Positions 52,569 through 62,053 are shown, numbered from the stretch's first letter. The stretch is 64,000 nt of DNA from Aceticella autotrophica (GCF_017357865.1 NZ_CP060096.1:806001-870000); one strand, 5' to 3'. The notes: a model not told the origin generated them from the letters alone. Translations and numbers: made by a program.

Positions 52569-53084
52569 ATGCAAAGCTTATTAAAAAGGGTACATAATGT
52601 ATCACGCAATGAGAAGGGCTTCACGCTTGTAGAACTCATAGTTGTTGTGGCAATCATAGCAATACTGACAGCAGTGCTTCTTCCAAAACTTTTGGGTTAT
52701 ACAGACAATGCAAGAGAAAGCAGGGCAAAGGGTGATTTGGCATCAATGAAAAGCGTTGTAGAGGCATATGCGGCAGACCAAGGAAATGGCAAATATCCTG
52801 CTGCTGGCAATTCTGGTACACCGGGGACTATTGGACAAGTACTTTCAGAACATGGTATTAAGACACCAACAGATCCATGGGGTAACTCTTACTATTATGC
52901 AGTAAGTACAGATCAAAGTTCATATGTAATATTATCAAAAGGGAAAGGCGGAGCTGGAGCTGCAGAAACTATTTATGTGACAGGGAGCACATCGCCGAAA
53001 AAGGGTGATCCTAATCCAAGTGCAACAGGTAGTACACCAGCACCTGGTTATCCTTCAGACGGTACTTTAGCACCGATACAATAA
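52569..53084 (+). CDS. Type IV prepilin / GspG-like pseudopilin, copy 2
   Basis: The ATG at 52569 follows GAGGTGG. A 17-residue leader (MQSLLKRVHNVSRNEKG) precedes FTLVELIVVVAIIAIL with Glu at mature position 5. The 171-aa protein contains TDPWGNSYYYAV, as in the first copy, and ends in a Pro/Ser/Gly-rich tail (PSATGSTPAPGYPSDG). It is very similar to copy 1 over the first 70 mature residues and diverges afterwards. A strong hairpin at 53100 follows, so it is probably made as its own abundant mRNA. Confidence 0.9.
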   Translation: MQSLLKRVHNVSRNEKGFTLVELIVVVAIIAILTAVLLPKLLGYTDNARESRAKGDLASMKSVVEAYAADQGNGKYPAAGNSGTPGTIGQVLSEHGIKTPTDPWGNSYYYAVSTDQSSYVILSKGKGGAGAAETIYVTGSTSPKKGDPNPSATGSTPAPGYPSDGTLAPIQ

Positions 53085-53099
53085 TACAATAACAGCATC

Positions 53100-53136
53100 A
53101 AAAGACTATGACATAATCTTATGTCATAGTCTTTTG
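53100..53136 (+). terminator. Strong terminator after second prepilin
   Basis: A 16-bp perfect stem, 53100-53115 with 53120-53135, has an ATCT loop; the T-rich part forms the 3' arm. Confidence 0.75.
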
Positions 53137-53223
53137 TACCATAATATAAAAATTTGTGTAATTTTTTATAAAAATATGTTATAATTACGTATATATTCCT
53201 TAATATTTTGGTGGTGATGATTT

Positions 53224-54435
53224 GTGATATATAAGGTGGCGGTACATGCTTCCGGCGCACAGCGCAATATAGTTGTTGATGCCGGCAGTCCCGGGGAAGC
53301 GGCGCTCCAGGTGAAAAAACGTCTTGGGGACAACAGGGCTGTTATAATAAAGGTTACTCAGGTGAAAGGAAGCAGCTTTAAAGGTCTGAAGTTATTCGGC
53401 AGAGTAGGACCCCGGGACCTTGCGATTTTATGCAAGAACATAACCGTACTTATTCAAGCCGGTGTAACTGCCCTCGAGGCGATAGAAACCGTATCAAGCC
53501 ATATAGGCAAAAAGGCAATAGCCGATGCATTAAATTCGGTGGCTGAAAATGTCAAGGAAGGTTTCTCATTAAGCAGCGCTTTTCGAGGGTCGCCGGATGT
53601 ATTTCCCGAATTATTCTGTCAGGTATTGGAGGCATCCGAGGAAGCGGGCGCCTTGGAAGAAGGTTTAAATGCCTTATCATCTCATTATGAAAGAGAGGCT
53701 AACTTTAAAGAAAAAATAAGGCAGGCAATGTCTTACCCGTCCTTTGTTGCGGGCTTTGCCGTAGTAATATCCCTTGCATTATTCATATTTGTTATTCCTA
53801 AATTTGCCTTGCTGCTTAACAGCGCAAATGTTCCCCTGCCGCTTCCTACCAGACTCATGCTCTATTTCTCGTCACATGCATGGCAGACGCTTTTGATTTT
53901 GGCAATATCGATATTTATTATTGTCAGGGTCATAAAGATGTTGTGGAAGGCGCATGCCACAAGGCTGAAGATGGAACTTATACTGTCAAAGATACCTTAT
54001 GTCGGCACGCTGTATACAAGAACGGCGCAATCGCGTGTGTGTACAATGTTTGCATTGCTTTTGAATGTCGGCATACCTGTTGTTACCGCACTGGAAACGG
54101 TTGAAAAATCATGCTCTATAGTATCTCTTCAGGATGAACTTAAGGTTGTGCGTTCGGTTGTTCGAAACGGCGGCTCTTTATCCAATGCACTGAGCATGTG
54201 CAAGTGGCTGCCAAAGGTAGTCGGCAGAATGGCTTCCATAGGTGAACGTTCCGGCGCACTGCCGGAGATGTTTGAAAATACGGCATCATTGTTTGATAAT
54301 GAAGTTGACAATATAATACAAAAGCTGCCTACGTTGGTAGAATCAGCAATGATTATTTGTGTCGGAGCCCTTGTGCTGTTTGTATTATTATCATTGTTTT
54401 TGCCAATCTTCTCAATGTACCAAACAATAAAATAA
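53224..54435 (+). CDS. pilC: Type IV pilus inner-membrane platform protein PilC
   Basis: The 403-aa protein has a short N-terminal beta region, then two GspF domains: GPRDLAILCKNITVLIQAGVTA, QVLEASEEAGALEEGLNALS, FKEKIRQAMSYPSFVAG and, in the second, TRTAQSRVCTMFALLLNVGIP and GERSGALPEMFENTA. Three membrane segments anchor it. It is the platform on which PilB acts. GTG 53224 is preceded by GGTGGTGATGA. It starts the pilus assembly operon, with pilB 58 bp downstream. Confidence 0.93.
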   Translation: MIYKVAVHASGAQRNIVVDAGSPGEAALQVKKRLGDNRAVIIKVTQVKGSSFKGLKLFGRVGPRDLAILCKNITVLIQAGVTALEAIETVSSHIGKKAIADALNSVAENVKEGFSLSSAFRGSPDVFPELFCQVLEASEEAGALEEGLNALSSHYEREANFKEKIRQAMSYPSFVAGFAVVISLALFIFVIPKFALLLNSANVPLPLPTRLMLYFSSHAWQTLLILAISIFIIVRVIKMLWKAHATRLKMELILSKIPYVGTLYTRTAQSRVCTMFALLLNVGIPVVTALETVEKSCSIVSLQDELKVVRSVVRNGGSLSNALSMCKWLPKVVGRMASIGERSGALPEMFENTASLFDNEVDNIIQKLPTLVESAMIICVGALVLFVLLSLFLPIFSMYQTIK

Positions 54436-54493
54436 TATTTCACGATATCAACAACAAAAGATGAATCAATAGAATAAGCTGAGGTGTTACAGT

Positions 54494-56158
54494 TTGAACA
54501 ATGTATATGACGGTCATGTTTATCTGGGAAAAATACTTATCGAAAATGGGGTTATAAACAGCCAACAGCTTGAAGATGCATTGAAAATACAAAAAGAAAC
54601 CGGCAGGAGGCTTGGGGATATCCTGATATCAATTGGGGCATGCAGTCAGGAAGCGATAGCCGATGCACTTGCTGTCCAGATGGGGCTTAACAGGGCGCCT
54701 GAAGGCTTTTGGGAAAATCCTCCGGACCCCTCGGTCAAAGGGGAAATTGCCCGTAAATACAAATTTTTTCCCTTAAAATTGGAAAACGGTAAACTCCATG
54801 TCGCCATATCCGACCCTCTTAATATTACAACCATTGATGAAAGCAGATATGTAACCGGCTATAAAATAATACCTGAAATCGCAACACAAACCGAGATTGA
54901 CAGGGCAATAAGACGCTGGTACGGTATAAGCAGTGATGAGTCTTTGGGAATTGAAGAAGGCTTCGATGATGAGGATGCGGAGGAGGATAATGCGGAAGGT
55001 CCTACCGTAAGAGCAGTAATCGATATAATAAACGGAGCATTATCTGAAAGAGCAAGTGATATACATATAGAACCAAGAAAAGATGCTACATTAGTAAGAT
55101 ACCGTATTGACGGCGCTCTTCGGGACATTATGAGGATGCCGAAAAAGATGCATTACAGCATCGTATCACGAATCAAGGTAATGGCAGGGCTTGATATAGC
55201 CGACAGGAGAGTGCCTCAGGACGGGCGAATAAAACTGCGGGAACCCCATGAGATAGACCTGAGGGTATCAACACTTCCCACAACACTGGGAGAGGCTGTC
55301 GTGCTCCGAATATTGGACAAGTCCCGCGTACTGCCTAAACTGGAGGTTTTAGGATATGAGGGAGAAGATTTGTCAAGGATTAGAAGGGCAATCGGCATGC
55401 CTTACGGTCTTGTGCTTTTAACAGGACCTACGGGTTCAGGCAAGACCACCACCCTTTATGCAGCCTTATCGGAGGTTGTGACGCCATCAATAAATGTTAT
55501 AACGGTTGAAGACCCGCCGGAATACGAATTGGAAGGCATAAGACAGGTGGCTGTAAATGTGAAGGCGGATTTGACCTTTGCTACGGCATTAAGGTCTATA
55601 CTAAGGCAGGACCCGGATGTTGTTATGATTGGTGAAATAAGGGATTCGGAAACCGCAAAGATAGCTGTTCAGGCGGCAATGACCGGTCATTTGGTATTGT
55701 CAACACTTCATACAAATGATGTTGCATCGGCACCGGCAAGACTGGTCGACATGGGGGTAGAACCTTATCTTGTGGCTTCATGCCTGCTTTGTGTCGTGGC
55801 GCAGAGATTAGTCAGGAGGGTATGCCATGAATGTGCCGAACCATATCAGCCTCCGGTGGATTCGCCGGTTTGGGGTTTTCTCAATACAAACGGGACACCG
55901 GCAGTTTCATTGAAGCATGGCAGAGGATGTCCGTCATGCGGTCGTACCGGTTACAGAGGACGCATAGCAATTGTAGAAGTAATGACGGCATCACGGGAAA
56001 TACGTGAGCTTATAAGGCAGAATTCCACTGCCGATAAAATAAGGGACCTTGCTGTTCGTGACGGCATGACGACTCTTTTGGAAAATGCAAGAAGCAAGGC
56101 ATTGGAAGGTATAACTACACCCGAGGAGGCGATGAGGGTTGCATCATCTTTTGATTAA
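54494..56158 (+). CDS. pilB: Type IV pilus extension ATPase PilB
   Basis: The 554-aa hexameric ATPase has an N-terminal MshEN-type domain (LGKILIENGVINSQQLEDAL), the second N-terminal domain, then the motor with Walker A LTGPTGSGKTTTLYA, Asp box, Walker B DPDVVMIGEIRD and His box GHLVLSTLHTNDV. The zinc tetra-Cys is CHEC with CPSC about 50 residues apart. MshEN domains bind c-di-GMP in several species, but I cannot judge binding here. The TTG at 54494 follows GAGGTG. Confidence 0.94.
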   Translation: MNNVYDGHVYLGKILIENGVINSQQLEDALKIQKETGRRLGDILISIGACSQEAIADALAVQMGLNRAPEGFWENPPDPSVKGEIARKYKFFPLKLENGKLHVAISDPLNITTIDESRYVTGYKIIPEIATQTEIDRAIRRWYGISSDESLGIEEGFDDEDAEEDNAEGPTVRAVIDIINGALSERASDIHIEPRKDATLVRYRIDGALRDIMRMPKKMHYSIVSRIKVMAGLDIADRRVPQDGRIKLREPHEIDLRVSTLPTTLGEAVVLRILDKSRVLPKLEVLGYEGEDLSRIRRAIGMPYGLVLLTGPTGSGKTTTLYAALSEVVTPSINVITVEDPPEYELEGIRQVAVNVKADLTFATALRSILRQDPDVVMIGEIRDSETAKIAVQAAMTGHLVLSTLHTNDVASAPARLVDMGVEPYLVASCLLCVVAQRLVRRVCHECAEPYQPPVDSPVWGFLNTNGTPAVSLKHGRGCPSCGRTGYRGRIAIVEVMTASREIRELIRQNSTADKIRDLAVRDGMTTLLENARSKALEGITTPEEAMRVASSFD

Positions 56159-56540
56159 GAAGTTAAATAATAAGGGATTTACATTGATTGAACTGGTCGT
56201 GACGGTGGCAATAGTTGTAGTGGCTGCATTTATGCTTGCATATGCTATGATTTATCCTCTTCAAACACAGGCAGATTCAGAGAAGGCGTCGACGGCTGCC
56301 TTTTTGGCACAGGAGAAGGCTGAGCAGCTTAAGGCAGATTCATATGACAATTTAGATTCATATAATAGCAAACCTCCTGAAACTGATGTGGATGGATATA
56401 AGGGGTTTAATCGTACAGTTACAGTAGAAAAAAATATTCCTGACAAAAATACAAAGCAGATAACAGTGGAGGTAACATATCCTCTGATACACGGTGGGAC
56501 TGGAACTCAAATGGTTGTATTTGAAAGGACGGTGGAATAG
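56139..56540 (+). CDS. Minor prepilin (PilV/GspI-like)
   Basis: The TTG at 56139 lies 9 nt after AGGAGG and overlaps pilB by 20 bp; a TTG at 56151 (MIKKLNNKG) is an alternative. The 133-aa protein has the leader end LNNKG before FTLIELVVTVAIVVVAAFML, with Glu at mature position 5. The remainder is a small beta-rich domain (FNRTVTVEKN, QITVEVTYP). It would join the pilus tip with the next two genes. Confidence 0.85.
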   Translation: MHHLLIKKLNNKGFTLIELVVTVAIVVVAAFMLAYAMIYPLQTQADSEKASTAAFLAQEKAEQLKADSYDNLDSYNSKPPETDVDGYKGFNRTVTVEKNIPDKNTKQITVEVTYPLIHGGTGTQMVVFERTVE

Positions 56541-56542
56541 TG

Positions 56543-57052
56543 ATGCGCAGGATTTCCTCACGTCTTAAAGATAAGAAGGGATTGACGCTCTTAGAAGTTG
56601 TTGTGGCATCAAGTCTTGCCATGGTGCTGCTTATTGTTGTGCTTGAAATGTCTTGGCATGTATGGGGTGTATTCGGTAAAAGTAAGGTACACTTTGATGA
56701 AACATCTGAACTGCGTAAGGCAATTTACTGGGTTACAAGAGATTTGCGCTCTGCGGATAAAAATACTATTGTCATAGTTGATGCAAAAGGTATTGAACCA
56801 CATACCCTGACAATGAAAATTGGAACGGCGGATGTAGTTACATATAAAATAGACAGCAGCAATAATCTTGTTCGTATTGAGAACAATATTATTCAACGTA
56901 CGATAGCATCAGGTATAGCATTTGACAAAGATGAGTTTAATTTTAAAGAGGAAGATAAAGTAAGCGGCACATTGGTAACAGTGACGTTTAACGGTGTAGA
57001 AAGAGCTAAGGAAGGAAAGGAAGGTTTGCAATCATGTATAATGGTTTATTGA
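56543..57052 (+). CDS. Minor prepilin (PilW/GspJ-like)
   Basis: The ATG at 56543 has GGTGG 7 nt upstream, with GTG 56540 as an alternative. The 169-aa protein has the leader end LKDKKG before LTLLEVVVASSLAMVLLIVV, where Leu replaces the usual Phe at +1 and Glu is at mature position 5. WVTRDLRSADKN and ITYKI-like strands fit a GspJ/PilW fold. It overlaps the next gene by 19 bp. Confidence 0.85.
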   Translation: MRRISSRLKDKKGLTLLEVVVASSLAMVLLIVVLEMSWHVWGVFGKSKVHFDETSELRKAIYWVTRDLRSADKNTIVIVDAKGIEPHTLTMKIGTADVVTYKIDSSNNLVRIENNIIQRTIASGIAFDKDEFNFKEEDKVSGTLVTVTFNGVERAKEGKEGLQSCIMVY

Positions 57053-58128
57053 AAAGCCTGAAAAAAAACGAAGACGGTTTTACACTTGCTCTTGTTCTTG
57101 TTGTTTTATCCGCTCTTTTGATATTGGCAGGAACAATGTCTTATATTTCCGTAAGAACCTCAAGAGCGGCAATTGATGACAGGTCATTGGTACAGGCGCG
57201 GTGTGCGGCGGATACGGGTATCGAACGTGCAAGATTATATTTATCGGCAGACCCTTCGTTGAGGGGAAATATAATTACAAATTATAAAGTTGACGACACA
57301 TCAGTGGTAGAAAAAGTTACAGTTGCTGATGATGACCGCACACCCTCTGATCCTGATGTAGTTAAAGTTACTTCTATAGGTAAGTGCCGTGATTTCGAAA
57401 AAACGGTTACAGCTTATATGCGGATGGGAAAGGGAACGTTATTTAATTTATTCAGACCGGGAATGACACAAATAGGAGCTGGAAAGATGGACTTTAGTGG
57501 TAATGCTCATATAAACTCAGACATATATGCAAATGGATATGTGATTCCAAATCATAATGGTATAAATGGAACTGTATATGCAGTAGACCCTTTAACACAT
57601 ATACCGACTCCTAATTGGAATGGAGTATTTCCTCAAATTAGTGATATTAATAATTTAATTGTCAGTGCCGGTAATATTGCACAGGCAATGGGTAATTATT
57701 ATGACAGTTCTCAGACATTTGATGTATCAAATCTCAAAGAAGGATTTTATTTTGTCAATGGAGATGTGACAATAAACGGAGGTTCAACAAATAATAAAAT
57801 ATGCATTGTTGCCACAGGTAATATCAATGTGAATAAAGTTCCTCTATATGCATCGAACCTGTCGCTTTTGACGAAAGGGACTATTAAATTTGATGCTGGA
57901 AATGGTGATTATAAAATAGCGCTTGGTGTGGCTTCTGATTCTATAGATTTCAGCGGACCGGGGGGCGGTAATTCCTCATTGACATATGGTGCTTTGGTAG
58001 CGAATAATACAGTTAATGGTGGATTCTTGCGTGGAAATGTAACTTTAACTCAGGATAATAATGTTGACTTCAATACTATACCGGCACCGGGACATACAAC
58101 AAAAATTATTTCACGCACCGAAAAATAG
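57034..58128 (+). CDS. PilX-like pilus protein with beta-rich C-terminal domain
   Basis: The 364-aa protein has a leader MYNGLLKSLKKNEDG and FTLALVLVVLSALLILAG, so the usual Glu at mature position 5 is replaced. Residues 40-130 follow the PilX N-terminal pattern (AADTGIERARLYLS). The C-terminal two-thirds repeats short GxxNxN and xINGG segments (MDFSGNAHINSDIYANGYVI, GDVTINGG, GNINVN), suggesting a beta-helix. SD GGAAAGGAAGG precedes the ATG. A lack of Glu5 is common in tip-adjacent PilX/GspK pilins. Confidence 0.78.
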   Translation: MYNGLLKSLKKNEDGFTLALVLVVLSALLILAGTMSYISVRTSRAAIDDRSLVQARCAADTGIERARLYLSADPSLRGNIITNYKVDDTSVVEKVTVADDDRTPSDPDVVKVTSIGKCRDFEKTVTAYMRMGKGTLFNLFRPGMTQIGAGKMDFSGNAHINSDIYANGYVIPNHNGINGTVYAVDPLTHIPTPNWNGVFPQISDINNLIVSAGNIAQAMGNYYDSSQTFDVSNLKEGFYFVNGDVTINGGSTNNKICIVATGNINVNKVPLYASNLSLLTKGTIKFDAGNGDYKIALGVASDSIDFSGPGGGNSSLTYGALVANNTVNGGFLRGNVTLTQDNNVDFNTIPAPGHTTKIISRTEK

Positions 58129-58151
58129 TGATTTTTAAAGGGGGGATACTG

Positions 58152-58718
58152 ATGTATAAAAAGCCGGTATTTATATTATCTCCGATAATTGCTGCTTTAA
58201 TTACAGGATGTATATCTTGGTTTTTTGGAGGCGCAATGCCGAATGTAGCCTTTTTATATGGCATATCGGTAGCTATAGGAGCTGCCGCAGGAATATTGAC
58301 TGTCTTTGTGCCTCTGAACGGCATGTTTAAAGAATTAGAATCAGCAAGAGAAAATATATCAGTATTGAATAAAAAGATTAATGAAAGTCAAAAAAATGCT
58401 CAGGAATTGGAATCATTAAGGGCAAAAGTCTCGGAATTAAATGATAAACTAAATGAAAATCAAAAAGCCTCTCAAGAGATTAGTGCCGCAAAGGAAGATA
58501 AATTCACGGATATAAAGGAAATGAAGGGTTTGGTTGAAGGATTTGCAAAGGCTGTAAAAACGGTGCAGGAAATTGATGAAATGCGCAGCATAGAGCTTGA
58601 CAAGGCTATTAATGATGCGTCAGTAGAATTATCAGAACTTGAAAAGCTTATGAAAAATGTAACGGACAAGGTTTCAGATGTCAAGAATGTTCTGAATAAA
58701 GTTGGCGGAGGTGCTTGA
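58152..58718 (+). CDS. Coiled-coil membrane protein of the pilus locus
   Basis: The ATG at 58152 follows AAAGGGGGG; the frame from 58128 includes that site. The 188-aa protein has two N-terminal membrane helices (about residues 5-22 and 30-55), then coiled coil from about residue 60 to the end, with repeats like LESARENISVLNKKINESQ and LNDKLNENQ. I recognise no family. It sits between the PilX-like gene and the PilM-PilN fusion, so it may couple the inner-membrane alignment complex to another part. Confidence 0.65.
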   Translation: MYKKPVFILSPIIAALITGCISWFFGGAMPNVAFLYGISVAIGAAAGILTVFVPLNGMFKELESARENISVLNKKINESQKNAQELESLRAKVSELNDKLNENQKASQEISAAKEDKFTDIKEMKGLVEGFAKAVKTVQEIDEMRSIELDKAINDASVELSELEKLMKNVTDKVSDVKNVLNKVGGGA

Positions 58719-58719
58719 T

Positions 58720-60021
58720 GTGTCATTTAAGAAGGCAGCAGGAATAGATACGGAAAAAGGTATAGCGGCAATATCGAAGGTGTCAGGCAGAGATGTAACG
58801 GTGGAAGTTTTCAAGGATTTTATGGGAAAAAGTTTAGATGAGATTATTAAGGATTTGCATGTTATTGAGAGGGCTGTAGTCATAGGAATTGGTGGCTCTC
58901 AGACATATATGAAAATAATGAAGCTGCCTGTCGACCTTGATAATAGGGCTGTTGCCGAAACGATAAAATGGCAGTTAACAGACGTCGTCGGCGACAGGAT
59001 AGTAAGGCATTACATAACGGGTAAAACAAGCGAATATCTATGTACACTTGTAGGCGGTGTAAATAAGGATGAAGTACAAAATGTAAAAGCCGGTGCAATC
59101 GACTTGCGTGTTGCGGCTTTATGGCGCGGAGCCATGCATTTTTTGAAGGATGACAATAATGGACCGAAGGTTGTGGTTGAAAAATCAAATTCAGGGTGCA
59201 GGATTGTAGGAGGAAACGGTTTTTTATCATTTGCCCGTGAATTGGCTGACGACTCCGATGCTGAAATCCAGCGTACCTTGCTGTACTGCAGGTCTGAGCT
59301 TGGGGAAAATATTAAGGTTTATTATGTCGGAAGCGATTTGCCTGATGAAACAACGGCGGTTGGTTTATCACTGCATTATTATTCAGAGCCCCGTTTTAAT
59401 TTTTTGGTAAAGGAAAAACGGTCATTAAATGGTATTGCTATCGGCAGTCAGTTTTTAAAAATTGCCGCTGCCAGTATTATTTTGGCTTTACTTCCTTATA
59501 TAGCGGTATTAGGTTACGGCATACAGACAAATATATATACAAAAAGGACTGATGCGCTTGCCCCACAGGTGCAAAGATATAACACACTAAAAAACGAATG
59601 TAAAAAATATCATGACTGGGCAGCTATAGCCGAATCCTTTAAAGTATCTCCAGCGTATCCATATTTGGAGGATATACGCCATGCAGTACCGTCAAAATGC
59701 TGGCTTACGGCGATGAATGCGGTAAGTACGGATAAAAACGCGTCAGGAACAAGCACGAACAATGCGCAGACAAGCAATACCGCATCAGGAACAGCCGCCA
59801 AAAATACACAGACAAAGATAATAGACAAGGCTTCGCAGATAGATTTGGAGGGGTATTCCCTTGATGCGGCTTCAGTCGGTCTTATGCGGGACAATCTTGC
59901 GGCATTGCCTTGGTGCAGTGAAGTAAAAGCCGTATCATTGCAATGGGATGATAAGGTTGGTGCATATAAATTTAAACTATCGGCTGCAATAAAGCAGTCA
60001 CAGGCAGGTGATAAAAAATGA
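58720..60021 (+). CDS. PilM-PilN fusion (GspL-like) alignment protein
   Basis: The GTG at 58720 is placed after GGAGGTG (58707-58713) and right after the previous stop codon. The 433-aa protein has an N-terminal actin-like PilM part (AAGIDTEKGIAAISKV, VVIGIGGSQTYMKIMKLP), one membrane helix near residues 244-266, and an extracytoplasmic PilN-like part (YNTLKNECKKYHDWA, DIRHAVPSKCWLTAMN) with an Asn/Thr/Ser-rich insertion. PilM and PilN are usually separate, and the GspL-like fusion is plausible. It overlaps the PilO-like gene by 4 bp. Confidence 0.82.
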   Translation: MSFKKAAGIDTEKGIAAISKVSGRDVTVEVFKDFMGKSLDEIIKDLHVIERAVVIGIGGSQTYMKIMKLPVDLDNRAVAETIKWQLTDVVGDRIVRHYITGKTSEYLCTLVGGVNKDEVQNVKAGAIDLRVAALWRGAMHFLKDDNNGPKVVVEKSNSGCRIVGGNGFLSFARELADDSDAEIQRTLLYCRSELGENIKVYYVGSDLPDETTAVGLSLHYYSEPRFNFLVKEKRSLNGIAIGSQFLKIAAASIILALLPYIAVLGYGIQTNIYTKRTDALAPQVQRYNTLKNECKKYHDWAAIAESFKVSPAYPYLEDIRHAVPSKCWLTAMNAVSTDKNASGTSTNNAQTSNTASGTAAKNTQTKIIDKASQIDLEGYSLDAASVGLMRDNLAALPWCSEVKAVSLQWDDKVGAYKFKLSAAIKQSQAGDKK

Positions 60022-60869
60022 TGGATGTTAAGTTTGATAAAAGCACAGATGAAAAAAAAGGCATGGGAAGTTTAATAATATTGATAGGAATAATTGTTTT
60101 ATCTCTTTTGCTTTTGGGATTTGGTGTAGAAAAGATGCTGCAAGCCAGAGCAAGTTTGATGAGCGCACATGATGAATATGAAAAGGCGCAGTCGGAAGCC
60201 GCAGCTATACCTAAGGCAGAAAGGGACCTTAATAATGCATTGCAAAAATGGAATGACGATAAAAGATATCTTTGGAGGTCTGCTGAAACAGGTATAATGT
60301 TTAAGGACGTTGAGGATGCGGCTAAAAACCACGGGGTGCAGCTTATATCTATGGAACCTCAAAATTCGATTAAATCGTTTTACAGGGGACATCTCATAGC
60401 CGTACCGGTTAAGATTTCCTTTAAAGGTACTTTTCCGGGAGTCCTGTCGGCTGTGGCAGACATAGAAAAGTTAGCAAGTCCGGGAGAGGTGAGGCAGTTT
60501 AATATATCTGTCCCTCAAAATTCTCAGCAAACCGATGCTGTCGGTACTGTAGATGCAAAATTAGAAGCGGTATTTTATTCTCTTAATCCTCCCGAGATGT
60601 TCGGCAAGGTAAATGGAAGTTCAGGCAGGTATGACCCCTTCTTTCCCCTGATTATACCGGAGCAAAATCAGCAGCCCAAGGATGCTACAAAGGCGAATAC
60701 GCCAAGCAATACCTCAAATTTTTTTGACCAGATATTTAATATGATTTTTGGAACAGAGAATAAAAATAATACAAGCAATACCCCGAGCAATACTTCAAGC
60801 AATTCACAGAGCAATAAGCCAAATAATACCACAAATAATACTCCAAATACGTCATCAAAATCAAACTGA
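60018..60869 (+). CDS. PilO-like pilus alignment protein with Asn/Ser-rich tail
   Basis: The 283-aa protein has a short cytoplasmic start, one membrane helix (about residues 18-38), a coiled coil (AHDEYEKAQSEAAAIPKAER) and a ferredoxin-like domain (VPVKISFKGTFPGVLSAVAD). This is the PilO pattern. The last 65 residues are Asn/Thr/Ser/Pro-rich low-complexity sequence with NTSN and NTPN repeats, unusual for PilO, perhaps reaching into the wall. The ATGA overlap with the preceding gene supports coupling. Confidence 0.8.
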   Translation: MMDVKFDKSTDEKKGMGSLIILIGIIVLSLLLLGFGVEKMLQARASLMSAHDEYEKAQSEAAAIPKAERDLNNALQKWNDDKRYLWRSAETGIMFKDVEDAAKNHGVQLISMEPQNSIKSFYRGHLIAVPVKISFKGTFPGVLSAVADIEKLASPGEVRQFNISVPQNSQQTDAVGTVDAKLEAVFYSLNPPEMFGKVNGSSGRYDPFFPLIIPEQNQQPKDATKANTPSNTSNFFDQIFNMIFGTENKNNTSNTPSNTSSNSQSNKPNNTTNNTPNTSSKSN

Positions 60870-60907
60870 TAGAATATTTGTTAATGTTTTGAACAGGAGG
60901 TGGTAAT

Positions 60908-62032
60908 TTGTCGGGTATTAAAAATCTATTCATGTTTTTAAAAAGGGTTCTTATAAATAAAAAAATATGCAGGATTCTCACAATTTGGGGAATAGTTATA
61001 ACTGCAATTATCTTATCAATAAATGCGGCTGTAAAAGCACAATCAAATGGAACAAATACAAAACATGAGGTTATTAAAAATACGGTTAATATAGATAACA
61101 GTGAAATTCATGGAAAAGCCGACATTGAGCCGGAAAATGTAATTCAGCAGTACGGATTTACGGACGGTTCTTATAGGTCTTATGCGGTAGTGAAGTTTAA
61201 CAGCAATATTATAGGTGCGCCATCTTCCGGCAGTATAACATATGCAGACGGTAAAACTGTAGCATTAAAGCTGAATGACGGGACTATGCTTTATTGCAGC
61301 GGATTCAGCAAAACAGGAGTTAAGATTGGTCAATATGTAAATACCGGTTATCCGATAGGAGTGGCGGAAGGAGCGGTGACTGTCAGCGCCGAATACGACG
61401 GGAAAATGATTGACCCTGTAGCCTTATTGTGGAACGATAAATCGCAATTCATTGATGAAGCAAAACAAGTAGAGGAAGAACGAATGAAAATAACGGATGA
61501 ACTGCGGCAAAAGGAGGAACAGAAACAGGCAGAAGAAGAATTGCGGCGGAAGGAACTGCTTCAACAATTAGAGAATATGCTTAAAGCTCAAGCCAGCCCC
61601 GATATTGTCGATACATCAATTAATAACACGGCAAACAGGGAAGAAATAAGGAAAATGATAAATAATGTTTCTTTGGAGATTGGAATAGACCCCGATCTTA
61701 TAACGGCTGTAGCATCGGCAGAATCCGATTTCAATCCAAATGTGGTATCAGATAAGGGAGCTCAGGGGGTAATGCAGTTGATGCCTGAAACGGCGAAATC
61801 TCTCAGGGTACTTAATCCCTTTGATTCATATCAGAATATTCGCGGCGGCGCGATATATTTAAAAAGTCTGCTTTCAATGTATAATGGGGATATCAAGTTG
61901 GCATTGGCGGCGTATAATGCAGGACCGGAAGCTGTAAAACAATATGGCGGGATTCCGCCGTATAGTGAAACACAGGCATATGTGCAGTCAGTCCTTATAA
62001 AATATCAAAATCTAAGAATGATGAAAAATTAG
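60908..62032 (+). CDS. Degenerate LytM-like domain fused to lytic transglycosylase
   Basis: The TTG at 60908 follows GGAGGTGG. The 374-aa protein has a membrane anchor (about residues 25-45), a domain at about 75-175 resembling an M23/LytM fold (VKIGQYVNTGYPIGVAEG, DGKMIDPVALLW) but without the HxH zinc residues, a charged coiled coil (about 180-225, EEERMKITDELRQKEE), and a C-terminal SLT domain (AVASAESDFNPNVVSDKGA, MQLMPETAK, AAYNAGPEAVKQYGG) with catalytic Glu in SAESDFNP. It probably opens peptidoglycan for the pilus, with the dead LytM domain as an activator or binder. Confidence 0.8.
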   Translation: MSGIKNLFMFLKRVLINKKICRILTIWGIVITAIILSINAAVKAQSNGTNTKHEVIKNTVNIDNSEIHGKADIEPENVIQQYGFTDGSYRSYAVVKFNSNIIGAPSSGSITYADGKTVALKLNDGTMLYCSGFSKTGVKIGQYVNTGYPIGVAEGAVTVSAEYDGKMIDPVALLWNDKSQFIDEAKQVEEERMKITDELRQKEEQKQAEEELRRKELLQQLENMLKAQASPDIVDTSINNTANREEIRKMINNVSLEIGIDPDLITAVASAESDFNPNVVSDKGAQGVMQLMPETAKSLRVLNPFDSYQNIRGGAIYLKSLLSMYNGDIKLALAAYNAGPEAVKQYGGIPPYSETQAYVQSVLIKYQNLRMMKN

Positions 62033-62053
62033 TGCATTATAGGAAGGGGTTAT

